From NCBI GenBank assembly GCA_031287585.1, contig JAITST010000323.1, positions 1 through 21,071 of the forward strand: a DNA stretch of 21,071 bases, written 5' to 3'. Under the pieces are notes generated by a model. That model saw only the letters and a list, made by a program, of their open reading frames with translations, had not been told where the DNA came from and searched no databases. Each line of letters starts with the position of its first letter. Positions within the stretch are counted from its first letter, which is position 1. Below, one piece after another: positions 8,378 through 14,366 of this stretch. The position numbers and the translations under genes are program-made. The stretch is from Planctomycetaceae bacterium. Its GTDB lineage: Bacteria > Planctomycetota > Planctomycetia > Pirellulales > Thermoguttaceae.

Positions 8378-10201
8378 TCACTGTATCATATCCAATATAG
8401 TCCCGCCCGCTGGTGTCATTGGTAGTACGTGTTCACGATACGACACCGCCACGTCCAGTAAGAACGGTCTATCGCTATTTACCATTTGCCTGATTGCGTC
8501 TGGTAAATCTTTTTTGTTACTCACCGTCAACGCTTCCCACTGATAACCTTTTGCGATTGCCGCATAATCGGGGTAACGTGTTTCCGGTGAGATTCCAACC
8601 CCTTTTCCCAACCATTCAGGATGGTCAATTGGTCCCAGGTATGTATGAGCGCGGTTCGACTTGTGGAAACGGTCTTCCCACTGAACAACCATTCCCAAAT
8701 GCTGGTTGTTGAGCAACAGTACCTTTACCGGTATCTTTTCGCAATAGCATGTCGCCATCTCTTGGATATTCATCTGAAAACTGCCGTCGCCGTCTATGTC
8801 GATAACAAGTTTGTTCGGATTCGCAACCTTCGCACCCATCGCGGCAGGCAACCCGAAACCCATCGTACCAAGTCCCGCGCTCGTCAACCACGTTCGCGGC
8901 TTACTAATCTTGTAAAACTGCGATGCCCACATCTGGTGCTGACCAACGCCCGTTGCGATGACACAGTCACGGTCTTTCGTTGCCTTCCAAAGTTCCTCAA
9001 TCGCGTACTGCGGCAAGATGTCGTTCGAATCAACGTTGTAATGAAGCGGCATTGTCCGTTTCCAGTTCGCAATCTGCTCGTGCCACGCGTCGAACACTGA
9101 CGGATTCAGCGGCGTTTTGAGCGAATCAATCGCACGCAGCAACGTCGTAAGCGATGACTTCAAATCGCTAACAATCGTCAAGTCGGCACGTTTGATTTTG
9201 TTAATCTCAGACGGGTCAATGTCGATGTGAACAATCTTCGCGTTGTGAGCAAACATATTGACTTTGCCCGTCACACGGTCGTCAAAGCGAACACCAAACG
9301 CAAGCAGCAAGTCGCACTCGTGAATTGCGTGATTCGCATACGCCGTTCCGTGCATTCCGAGCATACCGAGACTCAAATCGTGTTCACGCGGAAACGCCGA
9401 CAATGCCGTCAACGTAGTCGTGACAGGAATCTGTGTCCGCTCCGCGAGTTTGAGGAGTTCGTCAGTCGCGTTGGCAATGATAACGCCGCCGCCGCAATAG
9501 ATAACCGGACGTTTCGCCTTCTGAATCAATTCGACAATCGGTGAAATTTCGGAAAACGTCGCCGTTTCCGGTACACCGTTGTAACCGGGCAACCGCATCG
9601 GCGCGTTGTAGTCCGGCACCGTCAAACCAACCTGTACATCTCGCGGAACGTCAACCAGTACCGGACCCGGTCGTCCGGTAGTCGTGACGTAAATCGCTTC
9701 CTTCATAATACGTGCGAGGTCTTTGATGTTGGTAACGAGATAGTGGTGCTTGGTTATACTGCGGCAAACTTCGACCATCGGAGTTTCCTGAAAAGCGTCG
9801 CTGCCGATTGAGCCGGTACCAACCTGACCAGTGATGACGAGCATTGCAACGCTATCGAGTTTCGCGTCGGCGATTGTTGTTATGAGGTTAGTAGCACCGG
9901 GTCCGCTGGTTGACATACAAACACCGATTTTACCGGTAGAACGCGCGTAACCCTGAGCCGCGAATCCACCGCCCTGTTCGTGACGCGGTAAGACAACGCG
10001 GAGTTTGTCCCGATAACGGGTCAATGCCTGATGCAAAGGAATGCTCTGACCGCCCGGATAGGCAAAGATGCAGTCGATACCGGCATTGATAAGAGACTGA
10101 ACAACAATATCCGCCCCGCTCATAGGAGTACCATCCATACTCGACAAATCGCTGCTGGCATTACCAAAACATTTATCACATTTATTACAAGGTGTTGACA
10201 T
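8378..10201 (-). CDS. ilvB: Acetolactate synthase (acetohydroxyacid synthase) large subunit
   Basis: This ThDP-dependent enzyme condenses pyruvate with pyruvate or 2-oxobutyrate, the first committed step of valine, leucine and isoleucine synthesis. Family landmarks are FAYPGGQSIPLHQAL, the ThDP-activating Glu75 in RHEQGGGFAAQGYARSTGK, TSGPGATNLITTIADA and ITGQV. Also present are SAGLGTMGFGLPAAMGAK and the ThDP/Mg motif beginning GDG (471-473), with NN about 28 residues later (LLLNNQHLGMVVQWED). The C-terminus ending MTPAGGTILDMI is typical. The frame opens upstream at a GTG (10342), but that extension lacks family resemblance. ATG 10201 gives 607 residues and is preferred, without a visible Shine-Dalgarno. 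The N-terminal 27 residues are non-standard and contain CNKCDKC. No ilvN regulatory subunit is adjacent. The gene is divergent from the small lipoprotein gene. Confidence 0.95.
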   Translation of the reverse strand: MSTPCNKCDKCFGNASSDLSSMDGTPMSGADIVVQSLINAGIDCIFAYPGGQSIPLHQALTRYRDKLRVVLPRHEQGGGFAAQGYARSTGKIGVCMSTSGPGATNLITTIADAKLDSVAMLVITGQVGTGSIGSDAFQETPMVEVCRSITKHHYLVTNIKDLARIMKEAIYVTTTGRPGPVLVDVPRDVQVGLTVPDYNAPMRLPGYNGVPETATFSEISPIVELIQKAKRPVIYCGGGVIIANATDELLKLAERTQIPVTTTLTALSAFPREHDLSLGMLGMHGTAYANHAIHECDLLLAFGVRFDDRVTGKVNMFAHNAKIVHIDIDPSEINKIKRADLTIVSDLKSSLTTLLRAIDSLKTPLNPSVFDAWHEQIANWKRTMPLHYNVDSNDILPQYAIEELWKATKDRDCVIATGVGQHQMWASQFYKISKPRTWLTSAGLGTMGFGLPAAMGAKVANPNKLVIDIDGDGSFQMNIQEMATCYCEKIPVKVLLLNNQHLGMVVQWEDRFHKSNRAHTYLGPIDHPEWLGKGVGISPETRYPDYAAIAKGYQWEALTVSNKKDLPDAIRQMVNSDRPFLLDVAVSYREHVLPMTPAGGTILDMIQ

Positions 10202-10344
10202 AATTTGACTATAAGAGTGAATATGAAAATAAAACACAATTCGCTGATGATAACGTATTTGCAAACAAAATTCAAGAGACACCAATAAATTTCTCTCTTG
10301 CATTGTTTTTGAAATTTTTGTACTCTTCCGTAAGACCTTCACAC

Positions 10345-10350
10345 AAGGAG
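10345..10350 (+). promoter_or_regulatory. Shine-Dalgarno site setting a TTG start
   Basis: AAGGAG lies 6 bases ahead of TTG 10357 and places the start exactly at the beginning of a lipoprotein signal peptide. It rules out the longer in-frame reading from 10303. Confidence 0.75.
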
Positions 10351-10356
10351 ACCGTT

Positions 10357-10617
10357 TTGCGTATTGAAATTATCTTCACCGTACTATTCACAGCAGCGTT
10401 TGCCGGTTGCTCGTTCGACAGCATTGGTAAGCCAAACTTGCTACACCCCGGAAGTCTCGATGAGCAGCGTGCGCGGATGGAACGTTTTGACCCGTTCGGC
10501 TCTGTCATACCAAACGCACACATCGACAACACCGAACGTCCGCCCGGTTTTGATATGCCCGCGCCGCAACCGAAACGTTATGACGGTTATTCAAAGAAGG
10601 AAACGGGGTTTCCGTAG
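10357..10617 (+). CDS. Small predicted lipoprotein, function unknown
   Basis: This 86-residue protein starts at TTG. Residues 1-18 form a lipoprotein signal (a short charged start, IIFTVLFTAAFAG, then Cys18 in the lipobox FAGC), so the mature protein should be lipid-anchored in an envelope membrane. The mature part is hydrophilic and Pro/Asp/Arg-rich, with LLHPGSLDEQRARMERFDPF as its most distinctive segment, and has no further membrane span or recognisable domain. It ends at TAG 10615-10617, only two bases from the stop codon of the convergent response-regulator gene, so no terminator fits between them. Small lipoproteins with a similar HPG-x-x-DEQR region are, from memory, common in Planctomycetota, but no role is known to me. 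Confidence 0.75.
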   Translation: MRIEIIFTVLFTAAFAGCSFDSIGKPNLLHPGSLDEQRARMERFDPFGSVIPNAHIDNTERPPGFDMPAPQPKRYDGYSKKETGFP

Positions 10618-10619
10618 AA

Positions 10620-11309
10620 TCACTCTACCAATCCGTGTTTCGTTCCCCATACCGCAATCTGTGTGCGGGTTTTTACTTTGGTTTTTTGGAAGATATTTGT
10701 GATGTGGTCTTTTACTGTTTCGCGGCTGATTTGCAGCGTATCGCCGATTTCTCTGTTGCTTAATCCGTTGGCTATGTGGTACAGCACTTGTATTTCCCGC
10801 TTGGTTAGCGGGAGAACGGCGTTTGATTTTGTTGCGTAGAATTTATCCAGTTCGCTGTGTGGGATCGGTGAGTTGCCGGATGACGCGGCTTTTATCGCTT
10901 GGACAATCAGTTGCGGCGGTGACGTTTTTAGTATGTAGTCGAAAATCTTACAAGACGAAACGTTTTCTTTTGTACTTTTTTTATCCTTACCATTCTCAAC
11001 CTTTCGCTGTTGACACGCGAAGATATTGTCAAACCGTATCAGCGCAGTTGACAACGATATACTTGTGAACGCGATTACCGGTATCAGACGTTTGGCGTGT
11101 TCGGCTGCCGATTGCAGAAACCTGGCGACGTTTTCGTTTGGTAAATCCAACTCGGTGACTAGCACGTCAGGAACGAGTCGTTTGAGCAACGGCACGGCAT
11201 CCGCCGCGGTCGCCGACTCACCAACTACATCAACTCCGTTCCCGCGCAACGCCTCGCGGATTCCAATACGGACAATTGGATGCGGGTCTATGATTATTGT
11301 GTGTATCAT
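10620..11309 (-). CDS. NarL/LuxR-type response regulator with atypical receiver
   Basis: The 229-residue protein has an N-terminal receiver-like domain (about 1-145) and a C-terminal LuxR/GerE helix-turn-helix (about 163-225: LTKREIQVLYHIANGLSNREIGDTL, then ISRETVKDHITNIFQKTKVKTR), so it should bind DNA as a dimer. In the receiver the first acidic pair is IIDPHP (Asp8 followed by Pro). The phospho-acceptor Asp is replaced by Glu53 (PDVLVTELDLP aligned with PDLILLDLNMP of NarL). The conserved Lys is present in DYILKTS. An extra hydrophilic, Lys-rich stretch of roughly 25 residues lies between the fourth strand and that Lys. These changes suggest phosphorylation-independent behaviour, possibly constitutive activity. 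No histidine kinase is adjacent. Target genes are unknown. Confidence 0.9.
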   Translation of the reverse strand: MIHTIIIDPHPIVRIGIREALRGNGVDVVGESATAADAVPLLKRLVPDVLVTELDLPNENVARFLQSAAEHAKRLIPVIAFTSISLSTALIRFDNIFACQQRKVENGKDKKSTKENVSSCKIFDYILKTSPPQLIVQAIKAASSGNSPIPHSELDKFYATKSNAVLPLTKREIQVLYHIANGLSNREIGDTLQISRETVKDHITNIFQKTKVKTRTQIAVWGTKHGLVE

Positions 11310-11325
11310 TATTTACCGGCTTGTC

Positions 11326-11420
11326 TTTTATTTTAGATTTGTAGTGTACATACGTTGTTGTTTGAGTAAACGTTGTACCGCAAACAATCTAAAATCATAA
11401 ATCTAAAATCTAAAATAAAA
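11326..11420. repeat. Foldback element with 15 bp perfect inverted arms
   Basis: TTTTATTTTAGATTT (11326-11340) is exactly inverted at 11406-11420. Inside, GTACA-t-ACGTT (11346-11356) can pair with AACGTTGTAC (11369-11378) around a bulged base. The right side also carries three copies of AATCTAAAAT (11386, 11400, 11407). It fills the gap between the response regulator start and the pfp stop, and its right arm ends directly at the pfp stop codon, so it may end pfp transcription. Confidence 0.6.
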
Positions 11421-12611
11421 TCACGTTCCTTCCAACCTCGCATACTCCGGCAACTCGCCAACCAGCGGACGCAGGTATTCCAAACACTTTTCTGTCACGA
11501 ACAAATTTTCGTCGTCGATAAATTCGTCGGGCATCGGCTTTTCGCCTAACGCGACTTCTGATAGCGGTACTGTCGCGTAACTCGATTTGTACGGCTTGAT
11601 TGAATCGCGTACTATCGTTACCATTACTCCGCTCGTTCCATTTGCCGCGAGTTCCACCGCACGCTTCCCGCAGTTGTACGCTTCTTCGATGTCTAACGCT
11701 GTGCAACGGTCAGCGGCTGACATTTGCAGCGATTCCGTTACCTGAAACTCACCGCGCCAGCCCAGTTCCGCCGCGACCATTCGGTGCAACATCATTGCCG
11801 CACTCGTTCCACCCATCGCACCGAACTCAACGTTTGAAAACTTATCTTTAGTTTCCGACGCGCTCACCGGTCGCCCGTCCGCGTAGCAAACACCTTCACC
11901 GCAAACAATACTCACATAGCCGTACTTCGCGTAAACACTTTTGACCGTGTCGATGAATTTTTCTTTGACAAACGGTCGTTCCGGTAACAGAATTATGTGC
12001 GGTGCGTCGTCTTCGCTAGTCTTTGCGCACGCGGCGGCGGCAGGCAACCAACCGGCACTACGTCCGACTGTTTGGAAGATTACGTACTGGTCAACACGTT
12101 TCATATCTCGCGCGAGCATACCGGATTGTTTCACCGATAACGCGACATAACGTGCCGCCGACGGAAATCCGGGCGTATGGTCGGTTGCGAATAAATCGTT
12201 ATCAACCGTTTTCGGAATCCCAACTCCGCGAAGTTCGTAACCCTTTTCACGGCAGTATTTTTCGACACGGTGAATAGTGTCCATCGTGTCGTTGCCGCCG
12301 ATGAGGAAGTAGTAACGGATGCCGTGTTCCTTCAAACGTGCAAGCACAACTTCAAAGTCGGCATCGGTCAACTTGTGACGACAACTACCGAGCGCGCTGG
12401 ACGGTGTAGTTTTGAGATTTTCGATAGTCTCCGGCTTTTCGCGGCTGAAGTCAATGACCTCGTTCCGCATCAAACCTTCAACACCGTATCGCATCCCGAA
12501 CACACGTTCGATAGATTTTTCACGTAAAGCGGTTTGAACAACACCGCAAAGACTAGCATTAATGACGGAAGTAGGACCGCCGCTCTGACCAATTATAGCG
12601 TTACCAGACAT
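11421..12611 (-). CDS. pfp: 6-phosphofructokinase, pyrophosphate-dependent type
   Basis: This enzyme phosphorylates fructose 6-phosphate in glycolysis. Sequence markers are GQSGGPTSVIN (8-18), LIGGNDTMDT (103-112) and GIPKTVDNDL (131-140). In the family Asp108 takes the place of the Gly needed for ATP in E. coli PfkA, and Lys134 in PKTVDND replaces the Gly of PGTIDND. Both changes are the established marks of PPi specificity, so a reversible PPi-using reaction is expected. The substrate loop TVGRSAGWLP is present. The frame is open upstream to 12686, but those 25 residues do not fit the family. ATG 12611 begins directly before the first strand (MSGNAIIGQSGGP) and gives a normal length of 396. 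A short palindrome (CGTTCA 12662-12667 / TGAACG 12674-12679) lies ahead of the start and could be an operator, but this is weak. Confidence 0.94.
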   Translation of the reverse strand: MSGNAIIGQSGGPTSVINASLCGVVQTALREKSIERVFGMRYGVEGLMRNEVIDFSREKPETIENLKTTPSSALGSCRHKLTDADFEVVLARLKEHGIRYYFLIGGNDTMDTIHRVEKYCREKGYELRGVGIPKTVDNDLFATDHTPGFPSAARYVALSVKQSGMLARDMKRVDQYVIFQTVGRSAGWLPAAAACAKTSEDDAPHIILLPERPFVKEKFIDTVKSVYAKYGYVSIVCGEGVCYADGRPVSASETKDKFSNVEFGAMGGTSAAMMLHRMVAAELGWRGEFQVTESLQMSAADRCTALDIEEAYNCGKRAVELAANGTSGVMVTIVRDSIKPYKSSYATVPLSEVALGEKPMPDEFIDDENLFVTEKCLEYLRPLVGELPEYARLEGT

Positions 12612-13047
12612 TTTAGTTTCCCATACATTGGGGGTTAGGACTATGATAACCGAACGACGCACGTTCAGTTCTGTGAACGGTGTCATTGTATCATAGAAAC
12701 GATATTGAGTAAACCGTGTTGGAGGTGGGCAATTATCACCGTGGAGATTTTATACCGATAACGATTGAAAATTAGTATCATGTGCGGGATTTATGGGTGA
12801 ATGTCGTGAAACGGAGATTTTAGTGGTATTGACCATCACTTCAATAATTCCGTGACAAGACCTAGAAGTTGCCCTAAAGGTATCGCCTGAAGGCGAGTGT
12901 TTTATGACCACTGTCGTGACAATAATCCATCCCAGGCATATCAAAAACAACAATTTCCACCATTTATTTCTCCACCATGACCAAAAACGTTATATTCTTT
13001 CATACAGCCAATAGCCAATTGTTTTTGAATCCGCTATCGCTATTCAA
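12612..13047. other. Intergenic region, no recognisable gene
   Basis: It contains a partial copy of the TTGAAAATT repeat (12761-12775) and a small perfect hairpin TCGCCT-GA-AGGCGA (12883-12896). No frame looks like a real protein. It separates pfp from the AT-rich methyltransferase segment. Confidence 0.5.
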
Positions 13048-13356
13048 TCAAAATAGATGAGCCAGTTCCATTTCCGTCAATGACATCGTGCGTGCAATCC
13101 GCTCTTTTGCGATATTAAAAAATTCTTGGTCGATTTCGATACCGATAAAATTGCATCCCATTCGTTTGGCAACTGCTCCCGTTGTGCCGCTGCCCATAAA
13201 CGGGTCAAGCACGGTAAAACCTTCTTCGCAGCCGATGGATAAAATCCGTTCTAAAAGTTTTTCCGGCTTTTCGGTAGGGTGAACCGTCTTATGCCGTTCG
13301 GCAGTCATCTGCCAAAGTGTCTTCATTTGCTTACCGCCGTTTAATTCATAAATGCG
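13048..13356 (-). pseudogene. C-terminal fragment of a DNA methyltransferase (N6-adenine/N4-cytosine type)
   Basis: The 92 codons from ATG 13326 carry motif X (HPTEKPEKLLERIL), motif I with the AdoMet loop (VLDPFMGSGTTGAVAKRMG) and motif II (FIGIEIDQEFFNIAKERI). This is the order of beta-class methyltransferases. The family resemblance continues 10 codons upstream of the ATG (RIYELNGGKQ, up to 13356) until a TAA at 13357-13359, so the ATG is not a natural start. The catalytic DPPY/SPPY motif IV and the target-recognition region are absent. The fragment alone can bind AdoMet at best and should not methylate DNA. An ORF that ends inside it in another frame (13341-13469) makes an old frameshift plausible. 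It is probably the remains of a restriction-modification locus. Confidence 0.8.
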
Positions 13357-13469
13357 TTACAATTAACATAAAAACAATTGTTCCACATATTATATTCACG
13401 GACAATTTCTCCTGTTTCCTTATTGTAATACCCATGAATTCCATCATCGTAATCATTATCGCCCGCCAT
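13341..13469 (-). CDS. 42-codon ORF between the winged-helix gene and the methyltransferase fragment
   Basis: ATG 13469 lies inside the last codons of the preceding gene (14-base overlap), and the frame ends at TAA 13341-13343 within the methyltransferase fragment. The product is polar and aromatic (GIHGYYNKETGEIVREYNMW is its most protein-like part), with two Cys near the end and no membrane segment. It looks more like natural protein than the other frames here. It may be the frameshifted upstream portion of the methyltransferase or an independent tiny protein. I do not recognise it. Confidence 0.35.
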   Translation of the reverse strand: MAGDNDYDDGIHGYYNKETGEIVREYNMWNNCFYVNCNAFMN

Positions 13470-14049
13470 AATTCATTGCCTTTTCTGTTAAAATATACTG
13501 CCCCTTTTCGATACGTTTGAAAAGAGCCATACAGTCCTTATGTTTGCTTTCTGTTTCGTGTTTGTTTAACTCACCGCGAATCGTATTTTCAAGAGTATCC
13601 ATTTTCATAGAAATGTGTTGTTCCCTGATAATTTTCGGAATGTTCGCATATAACTCCTTGACCGCAACCATTTTTTCACCCTTTGTCAGTTGCGATTTAA
13701 TAAAATCAATCATTATCTTTTTAAGCGAAGGTACAGTGCCGGGTAAAAGTTGTTCTTGTTTTTTGAGTTCAAACAACCCTTCTTGAATTACTTTTTTTTC
13801 GATACTTGATGATTTTTCTATTTCTTTTGATAAGTTCCCATACTTAAGAATATAATCTTTGGTGGGACAAAAAACGCTATCAGTGTATTTTATCTCGTCA
13901 TAGATTGCGGACAGCTGCGAATAATACTTAGGCGTATCCTCTCTGAATACACTATTTATCTCAAAATTAGACGTTAATCCGCCTCCCGTCATGATAAAAA
14001 TAGTTAGGAAACCGAAAAAAATTCGCCACAGACTCAATTCGCCATTCAT
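13456..14049 (-). CDS. Winged-helix-like protein, possible restriction-modification accessory protein
   Basis: This protein of about 197 residues is of unknown family. The start is uncertain: GTG 14082 is also open, but ATG 14049 has a purine-rich GAGGGAAAAG upstream, and ATG 13992 is another option. The N-terminus is hydrophobic (LWRIFFGFLTIFIM) and could be a membrane anchor. The middle is charged and helical. The C-terminal 90 residues (VAVKELYANIPKII, TLENTIRGELNKH, CMALFKRIEKGQYIL) resemble the winged helix appended to many type II restriction enzymes and HARE-HTH proteins. No PD-(D/E)xK or HNH nuclease motif is visible. It precedes the methyltransferase remnant on the same strand, which supports a restriction-modification origin. 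The codons are AT-rich compared with flanking genes, suggesting horizontal acquisition. Confidence 0.55.
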   Translation of the reverse strand: MNGELSLWRIFFGFLTIFIMTGGGLTSNFEINSVFREDTPKYYSQLSAIYDEIKYTDSVFCPTKDYILKYGNLSKEIEKSSSIEKKVIQEGLFELKKQEQLLPGTVPSLKKIMIDFIKSQLTKGEKMVAVKELYANIPKIIREQHISMKMDTLENTIRGELNKHETESKHKDCMALFKRIEKGQYILTEKAMNYGGR

Positions 14050-14065
14050 CACAAACTTTTCCCTC

Positions 14066-14227
14066 AAAATTTCTACGTTCACTAGGTCGTGTTTTGTGAA
14101 AAATACACGAGAAAACAGCAGGCAGCAGTAAAAGCAAAGGTTTTAGCACAATACTATGGCTTTCTCTGTGAGTAGTTGGCGTATCTCACCTATTTTAACC
14201 ACGACCTCGTGAACGCCGGAAAATTTT
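14066..14227. repeat. Inverted repeat pair at the edge of the AT-rich segment
   Basis: CGTTCACTAGGTCGTG (14076-14091) and CACGACCTCGTGAACG (14200-14215) are inverted copies with one mismatch. Similarity continues outward through AAAATTT / AAAATTTT with a two-base length difference, giving arms of about 26-28 bases around a 108-base core. The left arm overlaps the alternative GTG start region of the winged-helix gene. Confidence 0.5.
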
Positions 14228-14240
14228 TTATATTCAATGG

Positions 14241-14269
14241 TTGTTGGTGGCTGTCTAATATGATAAAAT
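14241..14269 (+). promoter_or_regulatory. Possible promoter of the alpha-2-macroglobulin gene
   Basis: TTGTTG (14241-14246), a 17-base spacer and TAAAAT (14264-14269) fit a sigma-70-type promoter in the gap before the gene. This gives a leader of about 90 bases. It is a pattern match only. Confidence 0.35.
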
Positions 14270-14366
14270 ATCGTCCGATGATTCTCCATTCTCACTTACA
14301 GTTAGGTTGGTAAAAAATCGAATAGAACAAAACTTAAATCATAACCCTCAACCCCCTACAACACCA

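Noticed and set aside
10202..10342. N-terminal extension of ilvB from GTG 10342
   Set aside because: There is no family similarity and no ribosome site. It would overlap the lipoprotein leader region.
11386..11416. Three AATCTAAAAT units considered as a CRISPR-like or iteron array
   Set aside because: The units are short, irregularly spaced (two overlap) and without uniform spacers or associated genes. They fit better as part of the foldback repeat.
12750..12953. Minus-strand 67-codon ORF with hydrophobic start (TTG)
   Set aside because: It has a non-ATG start, no clear SD, and spans a hairpin and a dispersed repeat core. Nothing protein-like follows the hydrophobic stretch.
13967..14149. 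Minus-strand 60-codon ORF with Leu-rich, lipobox-like start
   Set aside because: It starts at GTG without an SD and mostly overlaps the longer winged-helix frame. The Leu-rich start is weak evidence in AT-rich DNA.
14307..14366. 20-residue upstream extension of the macroglobulin from TTG
   Set aside because: It would bury the signal peptide behind a polar segment. ATG 14367 places the signal at the N-terminus.
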